Assembly: GCA_030680605.1 (NCBI GenBank)
Contig: JAUXUQ010000007.1
Location: 1-64,000 of the forward strand
Direction: 5' to 3'
Length of the DNA stretch: 64,000 nt
Origin: Gammaproteobacteria bacterium
GTDB taxonomy: Bacteria > Pseudomonadota > Gammaproteobacteria > SURF-13
Shown: piece by piece, positions 24,325 to 37,019 of the stretch
Numbering within the stretch: the stretch's first letter is position 1
How the letters are laid out: each line of letters starts with the position of its first letter
Made by a program: the position numbers and the translations under genes
Notes under the pieces: generated by a model
Database searches by the model: none
What the model was told of the DNA's origin: nothing
What the model saw: the letters and a program-made list of their open reading frames with translations, nothing else

Positions 24325-24627
24325 AATTTGAAACATCTGCTGTAGTTTGCCTGCTTCAATAGTTTACAACAGCTTTGCCCTCTCTCCCCCATTCCAGCAC
24401 AAAGGCCATGATGGGGGCAAAAAGCAAGTCACGGACAGCCGCTAAATAGCCAAAGCAGCCAGCATCTACCCTGTTAGCATTTTACAAATTGATGGTATAG
24501 ATTATGGAGCACAAGGTAAGAGGTTAAAACGTTATCTCAGCATCCCATTTCCGCCCGGAGGCGAGCATGTCAAATGTAAGGTCTGCCCCTGCTGCTCTGC
24601 TACTACTGCGCACCGTTAGCCCGCTCT
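24325..24627. other. Intergenic region between rarA and an accessory gene
   Basis: About 300 bases, richer in A and T than the neighbours. It holds a hairpin (CCCCCAT at 24386-24392 with ATGGGGG at 24411-24417). It also holds a possible extended -10 (TGGTATAGA, the TATAGA at 24496-24501) without a matching -35. A strong ribosome site GGAGG near 24557-24561 precedes a 22-codon frame. GTTAGC occurs twice (24474-24479 and 24615-24620). From memory, the stretch around 24570-24588 resembles a widespread intergenic repeat, but I cannot verify this. Confidence 0.5.
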
Positions 24628-24635
24628 ATGAGTGA
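24567..24635 (+). CDS. Possible 22-residue leader peptide
   Basis: ATG at 24567 is preceded by GGAGGCGAGC, the best ribosome site in this region. The frame ends at TGA 24633-24635 and overlaps the next gene's ATG (24628) by eight bases. The product MSNVRSAPAALLLLRTVSPL plus two residues has no known match. The downstream gene has no ribosome site of its own, so this short frame could serve for translational coupling. It could equally be a chance frame in a repeat. Confidence 0.35.
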   Translation: MSNVRSAPAALLLLRTVSPLYE

Positions 24636-25134
24636 CGCACAATTCCAGGCGCATGCTTCGATTGGATTGGCTGTGATGGCCTGTCAATCTTTAGAGATGC
24701 TATTTGCCATGTGCGTACGGTTGGCGTTCAAACACCAATCCGCCGCTGCCCTAAGTGAGATAACACCGCTAGAGAAGAACTTCTCGAAACCTCCGATGAA
24801 AACTCTATTGACGGAGCTTCGGAATTACGTCGACGTATCGCAGGAGTTTGAGAACAAGTTGGTGGATCTTATCGAACGCAGACACACTCTGATTCATCGC
24901 TGGGGGACGGAGCATGGATTACCCAATGATGATAGCGCGTTTCAGACAATCACTGTCTTCTCAAATGAGCTTGCGAGGGATGCAAACGGGCTATCAAATG
25001 TTACGTACAAGTACATTGCAGAATGGATGAATAAATTTCCGGAGTTTCAGGAACAATTTGCCAAGGATCATTTTATTTGGTCTACTACAGTCCCAAAAGA
25101 GTTGGGTGATCTCAAAATTGAGCGCACTAACTAA
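24628..25134 (+). CDS. Unknown protein with HEPN-like R-x4-H motif
   Basis: 168 residues, mostly helical, encoded with clearly more A and T than the flanking genes. The helix DLIERRHTLIHRWG (about 90-103) contains R-x4-H, the signature of HEPN-type RNases. N-terminal helices (SIGLAVMACQSLEMLFAMCV) fit the helical-bundle core of such proteins. No membrane segment or signal is certain, although residues 11-30 are hydrophobic. No nucleotidyltransferase partner or second toxin/antitoxin gene is adjacent. It sits alone between rarA and ybdD, convergent with the latter. HEPN membership is inferred from the motif only. Confidence 0.6.
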   Translation: MSDAQFQAHASIGLAVMACQSLEMLFAMCVRLAFKHQSAAALSEITPLEKNFSKPPMKTLLTELRNYVDVSQEFENKLVDLIERRHTLIHRWGTEHGLPNDDSAFQTITVFSNELARDANGLSNVTYKYIAEWMNKFPEFQEQFAKDHFIWSTTVPKELGDLKIERTN

Positions 25135-25189
25135 CTGCTGCAATAGTCAAGCAATCAGGAAAATTCTTTGGGGAAGGGGCCTTCTCTGA

Positions 25190-25372
25190 CTAGCAACACC
25201 GCCGTATGCCCGTCCACTTGCGATCCTGCTCCTGCCGGAAGTAGGCACCCCTATCCAGTGGCGGTGTGTCCGGATGGGCCTCGGCGTGATGAACCAGATA
25301 ACGCTCATAGGCATCATCCCCGCTGAGCTCGCGGATAGCATTTATCAATACAACAAGTTTGCACCTGAACAT
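25190..25372 (-). CDS. YbdD/YjiX family small protein (DUF466)
   Basis: 60 residues with the family pattern: Y24 and HHAEAHPD in the middle, then FRQEQDRKWTG and a terminal RRCC. E. coli YbdD and YjiX are encoded after the carbon-starvation transporters CstA and BtsT. Here the ATG is one base after the cstA stop, so the pair is kept. A role with the transporter (assembly or regulation) is inferred from this constant linkage; no activity is established by the sequence. Confidence 0.88.
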   Translation of the reverse strand: MFRCKLVVLINAIRELSGDDAYERYLVHHAEAHPDTPPLDRGAYFRQEQDRKWTGIRRCC

Positions 25373-25373
25373 G

Positions 25374-27446
25374 TCAGTCCCTCACCCAGTCTTCCACTAA
25401 CCGACTCGGGATATGTGGTGCCTCGGCGCTCGGCAGTACCGCCTTGCCATTGATGCGACGCCACGCAATACGCACCATGTCGAGCACCACGACCCACAGC
25501 ACGACCACAAAAAACAGCGTCAACCAGGCGTCCAGTTGCTGATTGAAGATGAGGTGCGGGGCGACGGCGGCCTTGTCGGGCGGCAGCAGCCCGGCCGCCA
25601 GCTTCTGCGCCATGTCGTTGGCCGCCGCAAAGAAGCCTATGCGCACGTCGTCGCTCATGATTTTTTCCCATGCCGCGCTGGTGGTCACCGTGACTATCCA
25701 CGCCAGCGGCACGGCAGTCACCCAGGCATATTTCAACTTGCCGGATTTGATCAGGATGCCGGTAACCACAGACAGCGCTATACCGGCGAGCATCTGGTTG
25801 GCCATGCCGAACAGCGGCCACAGGATGTTGACACCGCCATTGGGGTCAATGACGCCGATATATAAAAAGTAGCCCCATGCCGCGACAATGGCGGCACTGG
25901 TGGCGAGTACCGACGGGTACCAGGAGGTACGCCCCATCGGCTCCCAGATATTGCCGAGCAGGTCTTGCAGCATGAAGCGCCCCACGCGGGTACCGGCGTC
26001 GAGCGTGGTGAGGATAAACACCGCCTCAAACATGATGGCAAAGTGGTACCACATGGCGAGCAGGCCATTGCCGAAGGCGCTGCCGAAGATGCTGGCCATG
26101 CCCACCGCGAGTGACGGCGCGCCGCCGGTGCGGGCGAACAGGGTCGCCTCGCCCATCTGCCGGGCCAGTTCGTTCATCTGCTCGACGGTCACGGCAAAGC
26201 CCCATGACGATATGGTCGCCACGGCCTCCGCCGCTTCCTTGCCGACCACACCCGCCGGGCTGTTGATGGCGAAGAATATGCCGGGATCCAGCACTGTGGC
26301 AGCGATCATCGCCATGATGGCAACAAACGATTCCAGCATCATGCAGCCGTAGCCGATCATGCGGATATCACGTTCGTTGGCGATGAGTTTGGGCGTGGTG
26401 CCGGAGGCAATCAGCGCATGGAAGCCGGAGATGGCGCCGCAGGCGACGGTAATGAATACAAACGGGAACAGTGTGCCGCCGAAGATGGGGCCGCTGCCGT
26501 CGATGAACTGGGTCAGCGCCGGCATTTTCACCTCGGGCTGCAACAGCAGGATGGCAACGGCGAGCAGCAGCACCGTGCCGAGCTTCATGAAGGTGGACAG
26601 ATAATCGCGTGGCGCAAGCAGCAGCCAGACCGGCAATACCGCCGCGAGAAAGCCATAGCCGATCACAAACCAGGCGAGGCTCAGCCCGTCCATATCGAAG
26701 TAGCCGCGCAGCGTCTCGCTGTGATCTATCCAGCCGCCGCCGACGACGGAAAACAGCAGCAGCGCCACACCGATAACCGTACCCTCCAGCACGCGGCCGG
26801 GGCGGAGGTGGCGCATATACAGGCCGATCAGCACCGCCACCGGAATGGTGGCAAACACCGTCGAGGTGGCCCACGGGCTGTGCTTCATCGCATTCACCAC
26901 CACCAGCCCCAGCACGGCGATGAGTATCACCATGATCATCAGCGTGCCGATCAGCGCCGCCGCACCGCCGATCCTGCCCAGTTCATCACGTGCCATCTGG
27001 CCCAGGCTTCGGCCGTTGCGGCGGGTGGAGAAAAACAGGGTGACCATGTCCTGTACGCAGCCGCCCAGCACCGCACCAAACAGTATCCACAGCGTGCCGG
27101 GGAGATAACCGAACTGCGCCGCCAGCGTCGGCCCGATCAGCGGGCCCGGCCCCGAAATGGCGGCAAAGTGGTGGCCAAACACAATCCAGCGATTGGTCGG
27201 CACGTAGTCCCGCCCGTCATTCAGGCGTTCGGCCGGTGTGGCGCGGGTGTCATCAAACACCAGCACCTTGGTCGCAATCCATGCGCTGTAAAAGCGGTAG
27301 GCGATGGCATAGACGCACACCGCCGCGACGATGAACCAGATCGCATTGATCGACTCGCCGCGATTGAGCGCGATACCGCCCACTGCCGCAGCGCCGATCA
27401 TGGCGACCAGCAGCCAGATCAGGACTCTTATGCTTTTATTCCACAT
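25374..27446 (-). CDS. cstA: Carbon starvation protein A (peptide/pyruvate transporter family)
   Basis: Large inner-membrane transporter, 690 residues with about 16-18 helices. CstA proteins take up peptides and, in relatives such as BtsT, pyruvate. Conserved pieces are RATPAERLNDGRDYVPTNRW near 68-87, the FGHHFAAISGPGPLIGPTLA segment after it, and SGTTPKLI in the middle. E. coli controls cstA by CRP and CsrA; I see no clear CRP site in the 74 bases upstream. It forms an operon with ybdD. Codon use is like the surrounding core genes. Confidence 0.93.
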   Translation of the reverse strand: MWNKSIRVLIWLLVAMIGAAAVGGIALNRGESINAIWFIVAAVCVYAIAYRFYSAWIATKVLVFDDTRATPAERLNDGRDYVPTNRWIVFGHHFAAISGPGPLIGPTLAAQFGYLPGTLWILFGAVLGGCVQDMVTLFFSTRRNGRSLGQMARDELGRIGGAAALIGTLMIMVILIAVLGLVVVNAMKHSPWATSTVFATIPVAVLIGLYMRHLRPGRVLEGTVIGVALLLFSVVGGGWIDHSETLRGYFDMDGLSLAWFVIGYGFLAAVLPVWLLLAPRDYLSTFMKLGTVLLLAVAILLLQPEVKMPALTQFIDGSGPIFGGTLFPFVFITVACGAISGFHALIASGTTPKLIANERDIRMIGYGCMMLESFVAIMAMIAATVLDPGIFFAINSPAGVVGKEAAEAVATISSWGFAVTVEQMNELARQMGEATLFARTGGAPSLAVGMASIFGSAFGNGLLAMWYHFAIMFEAVFILTTLDAGTRVGRFMLQDLLGNIWEPMGRTSWYPSVLATSAAIVAAWGYFLYIGVIDPNGGVNILWPLFGMANQMLAGIALSVVTGILIKSGKLKYAWVTAVPLAWIVTVTTSAAWEKIMSDDVRIGFFAAANDMAQKLAAGLLPPDKAAVAPHLIFNQQLDAWLTLFFVVVLWVVVLDMVRIAWRRINGKAVLPSAEAPHIPSRLVEDWVRD

Positions 27447-27520
27447 GGGTTGGCCTCGTTGCTTTGCTTCGCGCCCAATCTACCAGACCCGGCACACGGA
27501 GCAAAGCGCATGCGCCCCTT

Positions 27521-30878
<3,358 letters not shown>

Positions 30879-30896
30879 CTACATTTCCCGCTATAT

Positions 30897-30946
30897 CCCG
30901 CCCCCTGTTTAGGGGGCGGGACAGGGTGGGGGTAGACTAAACAGGG
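30897..30946 (+). repeat. Two mutually exclusive hairpins upstream of the APC permease
   Basis: Stem A is perfect: CCCGCCCCCT (30897-30906) with AGGGGGCGGG (30911-30920), loop GTTT. Stem B is also perfect: CCCTGTTTAG (30903-30912) with CTAAACAGGG (30937-30946). They share bases 30903-30912, so only one can form at a time. No T run follows either stem. The region is 166-216 bases before the permease start. Confidence 0.7.
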
Positions 30947-30949
30947 TGC

Positions 30950-31005
30950 TTACTCAGGAGTCACACTATGGAGTAGTGCAGCCTTACCTTGTGACTTCTG
31001 AGTAA
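30950..31005. repeat. Long inverted repeat
   Basis: TTACTCAGGAGTCACA (30950-30965) pairs with TGTGACTTCTGAGTAA (30990-31005), with one mismatch over 16 bases and a 24-base loop. It may be a rho-independent-type structure, a small palindromic element or part of the permease leader. No target-site duplication is evident. Confidence 0.65.
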
Positions 31006-31112
31006 ACGGGAAACCCGGGGCTGTCATTGCATCACAGCCTTCCAATACGCTGGACGCCAGCCTACAATCGTGACTGCTGGCCGCTGGCATCCACTATAAA
31101 TAAGAGGTAGCA

Positions 31113-32519
31113 ATGCAGATATTCCGCACCAAACCCAGCTCGTCGGATGCTTATTGCAACATCGGCCTGAAGCGATCATTGAGCGCGTTCGACCTGACAC
31201 TGCTCGGGATTGGCGCGATCATCGGCACCGGCATCTTCGTGCTCACCGGCATCGCCGCCGCCACCAAGTCCGGGCCTGCCGTGGTGCTATCATTCATGGT
31301 GTCGGGCACCGCCTGCGCCTTCGCCGCGCTGGCCTATGCTGAACTCGCAGCCAGCCTCGGTGGCTGTGGCAGCGCCTACGGCTACTGCTACTCTGCAATG
31401 GGAGAACTGCTGGGCTGGATGGTGGGCTGGATTCTGATACTGGAATACGGCGTAGCAACTGCGGCCGTCGCCAACGGCTGGTCCGGCTATTTCAACAATG
31501 CGCTCACGGCCATAGGCTACCCTCTGCCTGACATCCTCACTCAAGCACCCTCGCAAGGCGGCCTCATTAACCTGCCTGCCGCTGCCATTGTCATGCTGCT
31601 TGCCGTACTGCTGGCCATCGGCGTCAAACAGAGCTCCCAGTTCAACGCCGCGCTGGTGTTCGTCAAACTCCTCACCATCGCCGTGTTTATCGGCGTTGCA
31701 GTGTTTCACGTCAACCCAGATCTCTGGCATCCTTTCATACCCTTCGGCTGGAGTGGCACCAGCGCCACCGGTGAATCCGTGGGTGTGCTTACCGGTGCAG
31801 CTATCGTATTCTTTGCCTACATCGGCTTCGACGCCGTCACCACCGCCACCGAGGAGACGAAAAACCCACAACGCGACGTACCCATCGGCATCATCGCCTC
31901 GCTTGTATTTTGCACCGTAATTTACATTGTGGTATCAGGCCTGCTCACCGGTATCGTTTCCTATAAAGAACTGAACGTCTCATCGCCGGTAGCGCATGCA
32001 TTGCAACTGCTCGGCATCAACTGGGCCTCAGGCCTGGTCGCCACCGGCGCCCTTGCGGGTCTCACCACGGTGATGCTGGTGCTGTACTACGGTCTCACTC
32101 GCATTTTATTTGCCATATCGCGCGATGGTATGTTGCCGATCTTCTTTAGCGAGGTACATAAGAAAACTCACACACCGGTGCGCGTCATTATTCTGTGCGG
32201 ACTGCTCATCGCCACCATTGCCGGGCTTGTGCCCTTGGGCGATCTGGCCGAGTTGACCAACATCGGCACGCTGGCAGCGTTTGTGTTCGTGTGCATCGCT
32301 GTAATTATGATGCGTGCCCGCGAACCCGGTCTATTGCGTCCGTTCAAATGCCCCTGGCACCCGGTCATACCTATTCTGGGCATAATCTTCTGCGGAACAC
32401 TGATGGCCTTCCTGCCGCTCATCACCTGGCAGCGCTTCGGCGTGTGGCTGCTGATTGGCCTGGCCGTTTACTTCACTTACTCCATGCACAACAGCCAGCT
32501 GGCAAAAGAAGCGCCGTAG
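31113..32519 (+). CDS. APC family amino acid permease (cationic amino acid transporter type)
   Basis: 468 residues with about 12 membrane helices. The first helix carries IIGTGIFVLTG (36-46), the substrate-binding unwound segment of APC transporters. FAYIGFDAVTTATEETKNPQ (about 233-252) is the helix-6/7 signature of the YfnA/CAT subfamily. Substrate is probably a neutral or basic amino acid, but this cannot be fixed from sequence. A good ribosome site (AAGAGGTAG) precedes the ATG. The 288-base leader contains unusual hairpins that might control it. It converges on a small membrane protein gene seven bases away. Confidence 0.9.
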   Translation: MQIFRTKPSSSDAYCNIGLKRSLSAFDLTLLGIGAIIGTGIFVLTGIAAATKSGPAVVLSFMVSGTACAFAALAYAELAASLGGCGSAYGYCYSAMGELLGWMVGWILILEYGVATAAVANGWSGYFNNALTAIGYPLPDILTQAPSQGGLINLPAAAIVMLLAVLLAIGVKQSSQFNAALVFVKLLTIAVFIGVAVFHVNPDLWHPFIPFGWSGTSATGESVGVLTGAAIVFFAYIGFDAVTTATEETKNPQRDVPIGIIASLVFCTVIYIVVSGLLTGIVSYKELNVSSPVAHALQLLGINWASGLVATGALAGLTTVMLVLYYGLTRILFAISRDGMLPIFFSEVHKKTHTPVRVIILCGLLIATIAGLVPLGDLAELTNIGTLAAFVFVCIAVIMMRAREPGLLRPFKCPWHPVIPILGIIFCGTLMAFLPLITWQRFGVWLLIGLAVYFTYSMHNSQLAKEAP

Positions 32520-32526
32520 AGTACTT

Positions 32527-32712
32527 TCAAAAGGAATGCCTGCCCATCATAAACAGGCCGCCAAACAGCCAGGAGAAAACAGCACCGATAAACATCAGGA
32601 TGAGAAAGGCCGGGATCGCAGCAATCACCCACTTGACCATGAAGACCACCATGGACCAGAAACTCATGCTGATGTCCGTGACCACTACTTCCGTGGGGTT
32701 GTCCGAGTTCAT
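32527..32712 (-). CDS. Small membrane protein of unknown function
   Basis: 61 residues. A polar N terminus (MNSDNPTEVVVTDISM) is followed by a long hydrophobic stretch from about 17 to 56 (SFWSMVVFMVKWVIAAIPAF and beyond), enough for one long or two short helices. I do not recognise a family. It follows pgi by 21 bases on the same strand, so it is likely the last gene of the gnd-zwf-pgi set. Size and codon use look real, but no function can be named. Confidence 0.6.
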   Translation of the reverse strand: MNSDNPTEVVVTDISMSFWSMVVFMVKWVIAAIPAFLILMFIGAVFSWLFGGLFMMGRHSF

Positions 32713-32733
32713 GCGCGCCTCCTGACTGTTAGA

Positions 32734-34374
32734 TTACAGGGATTTATTGCAGTAATTGATCAAGCCATTGGTTGAGCAGTCATGGGTCGTGACGCTGGCA
32801 GCAGACGTCAGCTCCGGCAATATCCTCTGCGCCAGTTGTTTTCCCAGCTCCACGCCCCACTGGTCAAAGGAGTTGATATTCCAGATTACGCCCTGCACAA
32901 AAATCTTGTGCTCATAAAGCGCAATCAGCGCACCCAGCGTATGGGGGGTGATTCTTTTCACCACGATGGAGTTGGTGGGCTTGTTACCCGGAAATATTTT
33001 ATGCGGCAGCAGGCTCTCCAGCGCCTCGCCCTGCAAGCCTTGCTGCACCAGCTCCGCGCGCGCCTCGGCCTCGGTTTTACCCCGCATCAGCGCCTCGGTC
33101 TGGGCAAAGAAGTTGGCCAGCAGAATACGATGGTGCTCGCCGATGGGGTTATGCGTTTCCATCGGTGCAATGAAATCGGCCGGGATGAGCTTGGTGCCTT
33201 GATGCAACAATTGATAAAATGCGTGCTGGCCGTTGGTGCCGGGTTCGCCCCAGAGCACAGGGCCGGTCGCATAATCCACGTGATGGCCGTCACGTGTCAC
33301 GCCCTTGCCGTTACTCTCCATGTCACCCTGCTGAAAATAGGCCGGGAACTCGCATAAATACTGGTCATAGGGAAAAATGGCCTGGGTCTGCGCGCCAAAG
33401 AAATTGTTATACCAGATGCCGAGTAGCGCCAGGATCACTGGCATGTTTTGCTCCAGCGGCGCAGATCTGAAATGCTCGTCCATCTCATGCGCGCCCGCCA
33501 GCAAGGCCTCGAAATTCTCCATGCCGATATAGAGCGCAACAGGCAGGCCGATGGCCGACCACAGCGAGTAGCGTCCACCCACCCAGTCCCAGAACTCAAA
33601 CATGTTTGCGGTATCGATACCAAAACTGGCGACTTCGCCCGCGTTGGTCGAAACCGCCACAAAATGTCTGGCAATCGCCGCCTCACTTTTGGCGATCTTC
33701 AAAAACCACGCGCGCGCCGTATGCGCATTGCTGAGCGTCTCCTGCGTGGTGAAGGTCTTGGAGGCAACAATAAACAGCGTAGTCTCGGGGTTAACAACCT
33801 TCAGCGTCTCGGCCATGTGCGTGCCGTCTACGTTAGAGACAAAGTGCATGCGCAGACCCGCCTTGCCATAGGGCGTAAGCGCTGCACACACCATCTTCGG
33901 CCCGAGATCGGAGCCTCCGATGCCGATGTTGACGATGTCGGCGATGGCCTTGCCGCTGTAACCCTTCCACTCGCCGCTACGCACTGCCTCGGTGAATTTC
34001 TGCATGTGCGCAAGCACCGCGTTCACGTCAGGCATGACGTCCTCGCCATCAACAACTACAGGGCGGTTGCTGCGGTTGCGCAGTGCAACGTGCAATACGG
34101 CCCGGTTCTCAGTCACGTTGATTTTGTCGCCGGAAAACATCTTTTCCGACCACGTCTTGATATCGGCCTGCGCCGCGAGATCAAGCAGCAACCGTAACGT
34201 TTCCTCGGTAATGCGGTTTTTGGAATAATCCAGCAGGATATCGTTGACGCTGAGCGAAAACCGGTTGAAGCGCTGCGCATCCTCCTGAAACAGGTCGCGC
34301 ATGTGAACCCGCGCCAGTACGGGGTAATGGGCTTGCAACGCCTGCCAGGCCCTGGACTGTGTCAGTGCGCTCAC
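32734..34374 (-). CDS. pgi: Glucose-6-phosphate isomerase
   Basis: Interconverts glucose-6-phosphate and fructose-6-phosphate. 546 residues, normal length. It has the two family signatures: [20 protein letters not shown] near 205-224 and [17 protein letters not shown] near 260. The active-site [13 protein letters not shown] region is near 108-120, and [15 protein letters not shown] is present in the C-terminal part. It is preceded by zwf on the same strand with 82 bases between. With gnd and zwf it links glycogen, glycolysis and the oxidative pentose phosphate route. Confidence 0.97.
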   Translation of the reverse strand: MSALTQSRAWQALQAHYPVLARVHMRDLFQEDAQRFNRFSLSVNDILLDYSKNRITEETLRLLLDLAAQADIKTWSEKMFSGDKINVTENRAVLHVALRNRSNRPVVVDGEDVMPDVNAVLAHMQKFTEAVRSGEWKGYSGKAIADIVNIGIGGSDLGPKMVCAALTPYGKAGLRMHFVSNVDGTHMAETLKVVNPETTLFIVASKTFTTQETLSNAHTARAWFLKIAKSEAAIARHFVAVSTNAGEVASFGIDTANMFEFWDWVGGRYSLWSAIGLPVALYIGMENFEALLAGAHEMDEHFRSAPLEQNMPVILALLGIWYNNFFGAQTQAIFPYDQYLCEFPAYFQQGDMESNGKGVTRDGHHVDYATGPVLWGEPGTNGQHAFYQLLHQGTKLIPADFIAPMETHNPIGEHHRILLANFFAQTEALMRGKTEAEARAELVQQGLQGEALESLLPHKIFPGNKPTNSIVVKRITPHTLGALIALYEHKIFVQGVIWNINSFDQWGVELGKQLAQRILPELTSAASVTTHDCSTNGLINYCNKSL

Positions 34375-34456
34375 GTGATTAGCTCTCCGGAATATGCCTT
34401 ATGGATTCTACACCTAAAGCCAGGCTTTATACCGCAGCATGCCTTTCGCGCCCCCT

Positions 34457-35968
34457 TCAGTACATGCACCCCGGGTCACCACCAGGCTCGCCTGCGAGAC
34501 TGATGTCATTACGCCAGCACTGGTATTCACGCTCGAACAACCGGTTGGCCTCGCCCGGCCCCCAACTACCTGCAGGATAGGTATGAATGAAGTCGCGTTC
34601 CATCGACCATGTCTTGAGAATCGGATCCACTACCCGCCAGGCCCAGCTCACCTCGTCATAACGCAGAAACAGCGAGTGATCGCCTTCAATGACATCCAGC
34701 AGCAATGCCTCATAGGCATCAAGCTGTGCCTCGAACTCCTGTCGGTAGCTCGCGTCCAGGCTCACGGTGTGGGTGTGCATCTTGAGGCCCGGCAACTTGG
34801 CCTGAATCTCGACCCTCAGACATTCCTCCGGCTGTATCCCCAGCAACACCCAGTTGGGCCTCACCTGCTCTGTGATGGTCTCCCGGAACAGCATTTGCGG
34901 CGCGTGCTTGAAGCGTATGGCAATGCTGGACGTCGGCTTCGCCATGCGTTTTCCGGTACGCACATAAAACGGCACGTTACGCCAGCGCCAGTTGTCGATA
35001 TAGAGCTTGAGTGCCGCATAGGTCTCCGTTGAGCTGCCGGCCGCCACGCCTTTTTCATCCGTGTAACCAGCAGCCTTCTTCCCCCCCACCATGCCACGGG
35101 CATACTGTGCACGAAAGGCGTGCGCGTGCACCGCGCTTTGCGGTATGGGACGTATGGATTTCAGCACCTTGACCTTCTCATCGCGCAATGACTCTGCGTC
35201 CATGTTGGCCGGTGGCTCCATCGCCACCAGCGTCAGCATTTGCAGCAGATGGCTTTGCAACATGTCACGCAGGGCGCCTGCGCCGTCGTAATACTCCGCG
35301 CGGCCATCAATACCGTTGGTTTCCGAGTGTGTAATCTGGACGTGATCGATGTAGTTGCGGTTCCACAGCGGCTCAAGCATGATGTTGGCGAAACGGAATA
35401 CCAGCACGTTCTGCACCGTGCCTTTGCCCAGATAGTGATCGATGCGATAGATCTGCTGTTCGGAAAAATTCCGGTGCAAGCGCTCTTCCAGCGTCTGCGC
35501 GCTTTCGAGATCGTAACCGAAGGGTTTTTCCACCACCAGCCGCCGCCAGCCGCCGTCCTCCTCATGCAGGCCAACGCTGGCGAGGTGCTGACTCACGGCG
35601 CCGTATTCGGCGGGACGGATCGCAAGATAAAACACCTTGTTTTCCGGAAAGTGATGTTCCGTCTCCAGCATATCCTTCAGGCGCTGGAAGGTTTTGACAT
35701 CCGTCATATCGCCCTGGAAATAATGCAGCCGTGCGCAAAAATGGGTGAACACTTCCTCATCGATTCCGCCCCGCACGCGCGTCTTCAGCAGTGTCGCCAC
35801 CTCTTCCCGCCACTGTTCGGTGTTCCATTCGCGCCGACCAAAACACACGATCGCCGTCCCCTCAGGAAGGCGCGACGCTGCCTCCAGGTGGTAGAGTGCG
35901 GGCAGCAGCTTGTTTTGCGACAGATTGCCGGTCGCGCCAAAAATGACAAATGTGCAGGGCTCAATCAT
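34457..35968 (-). CDS. zwf: Glucose-6-phosphate 1-dehydrogenase
   Basis: First enzyme of the oxidative pentose phosphate and Entner-Doudoroff routes. 503 residues. The coenzyme loop [16 protein letters not shown] starts near residue 11, EKPFG lies at 147-151, and the active-site [13 protein letters not shown] at about 175-187 carries the catalytic His. The start at 35968 overlaps the gnd stop by eight bases and fits the usual N terminus. A longer frame inside gnd is not supported. The gene order gnd-zwf-pgi suggests coordinated NADPH supply. A 6-phosphogluconolactonase gene is not in the cluster. Confidence 0.97.
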   Translation of the reverse strand: MIEPCTFVIFGATGNLSQNKLLPALYHLEAASRLPEGTAIVCFGRREWNTEQWREEVATLLKTRVRGGIDEEVFTHFCARLHYFQGDMTDVKTFQRLKDMLETEHHFPENKVFYLAIRPAEYGAVSQHLASVGLHEEDGGWRRLVVEKPFGYDLESAQTLEERLHRNFSEQQIYRIDHYLGKGTVQNVLVFRFANIMLEPLWNRNYIDHVQITHSETNGIDGRAEYYDGAGALRDMLQSHLLQMLTLVAMEPPANMDAESLRDEKVKVLKSIRPIPQSAVHAHAFRAQYARGMVGGKKAAGYTDEKGVAAGSSTETYAALKLYIDNWRWRNVPFYVRTGKRMAKPTSSIAIRFKHAPQMLFRETITEQVRPNWVLLGIQPEECLRVEIQAKLPGLKMHTHTVSLDASYRQEFEAQLDAYEALLLDVIEGDHSLFLRYDEVSWAWRVVDPILKTWSMERDFIHTYPAGSWGPGEANRLFEREYQCWRNDISLAGEPGGDPGCMY

Positions 35969-36905
35969 GCTTTTTCCCTGCCTCAGGCGCAACGTGACCG
36001 CCAAAGGCATTACGCATCAGTGACAGCAGGCGATTGCCATAACCACCGTCTCGGCTCGCAAAGCGCATCTGCAATGAGAGGGTCATCACCGGTGCGGCGA
36101 CGCCCTGGTCCACAGCCTCGATGGCAGTCCAGCGGCCCTCGCCGGAGTCCTGCACCTCGGATGAAAATTGTTCCAACAACTGCTCCACGCTTTTGCCGTC
36201 GCGTTTGTTCAAGGCATCTGCGGTAAGGTCGAGCAACCAGCTGCGCACCACGGAGCTGTGACGCCACAACTCGGTGATCTGCGCGAGGTCGAGATTGAAT
36301 TCGCTCTTGCCGTGCAGCAGCGTCAGCCCCTCGGCATAGGCCTGCATCATGCCGTACTCAATGCCGTTATGAATCATCTTGGCAAAGTGGCCGGCACCGA
36401 TCGGCCCAACATGGGCCCAGCCTCGATCCGGCGCGGGGGCCAGCACCTTGAGCACCGGTTCGACCATTCTGACCGCCTCTATGCTGCCACCCACCATCAG
36501 GCAATAACCGTTATCCAGTCCCCAGACGCCACCCGATGTCCCGGCATCGATGAAGGCGATGTCGTGCTTCGCCAGCAGCACGCCACGGCGCTCACTGTCA
36601 TGGTAATTGGAGTTACCACCGTCGATGATGATGTCACCCTGCTCCAGCAGCGGTATAAGATCGAAAATTGCCTGCTCGGTCGGGGCACCGCTTGGCAGCA
36701 TGAGCCACACCACACGCGGCGCAGAAAGTTTGCGCACGGCATCGTCGAGCGACTGCGCCGCAACCACGCCTTCCTCACGTGCCAGGCGCTGGACAATGTC
36801 GTGACTACGGTTGAAACCGACCACCTCGACACCGCCCCGGCACAGGCGTCGCGCCATGTTGGCGCCCATCTTGCCCAACCCTGCCAATGCAATTCTGATC
36901 GTCAT
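35961..36905 (-). CDS. gnd: 6-phosphogluconate dehydrogenase, decarboxylating, short form
   Basis: Oxidises 6-phosphogluconate to ribulose-5-phosphate and CO2. At 314 residues it belongs to the short GndA/YqeC-like class, lacking most of the large C-terminal helical domain of the about 470-residue E. coli enzyme. The coenzyme loop is [13 protein letters not shown] (9-21), followed by VVGFNRSHD. The substrate motif [11 protein letters not shown] is near 120, and the catalytic Lys lies in [19 protein letters not shown] near 176-190. The residues after the second strand (NRS) rather suggest NADP, but coenzyme choice needs an assay. First gene of the gnd-zwf-pgi set, divergent from glgA. Confidence 0.94.
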   Translation of the reverse strand: MTIRIALAGLGKMGANMARRLCRGGVEVVGFNRSHDIVQRLAREEGVVAAQSLDDAVRKLSAPRVVWLMLPSGAPTEQAIFDLIPLLEQGDIIIDGGNSNYHDSERRGVLLAKHDIAFIDAGTSGGVWGLDNGYCLMVGGSIEAVRMVEPVLKVLAPAPDRGWAHVGPIGAGHFAKMIHNGIEYGMMQAYAEGLTLLHGKSEFNLDLAQITELWRHSSVVRSWLLDLTADALNKRDGKSVEQLLEQFSSEVQDSGEGRWTAIEAVDQGVAAPVMTLSLQMRFASRDGGYGNRLLSLMRNAFGGHVAPEAGKKHD

Positions 36906-37019
36906 GATGTCAGCTCCATGCTGGAAACATACTGCAAATAACTGTGCAACCTCATGTTTATGCGATAATCATGCCACACTACACCTCCAGCTTCTAATCT
37001 ACCAGCCCAGACCTGCACC
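36906..37019. promoter_or_regulatory. Divergent intergenic region, gnd / glgA
   Basis: The 114 bases separating two divergent genes must contain both promoters. A GATAAT (36964-36969) is a candidate -10 toward glgA, but no matching -35 is visible at normal spacing. No clear operator palindrome is seen. Confidence 0.35.

Noticed and set aside
24386-24417. CCCCCAT/ATGGGGG hairpin as terminator
   Set aside because: No T run on either strand and an 18-base loop; no transcript is known to end there, so it is described only within the intergenic entry.
24613-24634. GTTAGC directly before an AT-rich gene, like the edge of an integron cassette
   Set aside because: I could not find the matching attC arms or a second site after the gene, and no integrase is in the window.
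25345-25821. Frame on the minus strand within the 3' end of cstA running into ybdD
   Set aside because: It is a shifted frame of cstA, and the cstA/ybdD pair accounts for the sequence.
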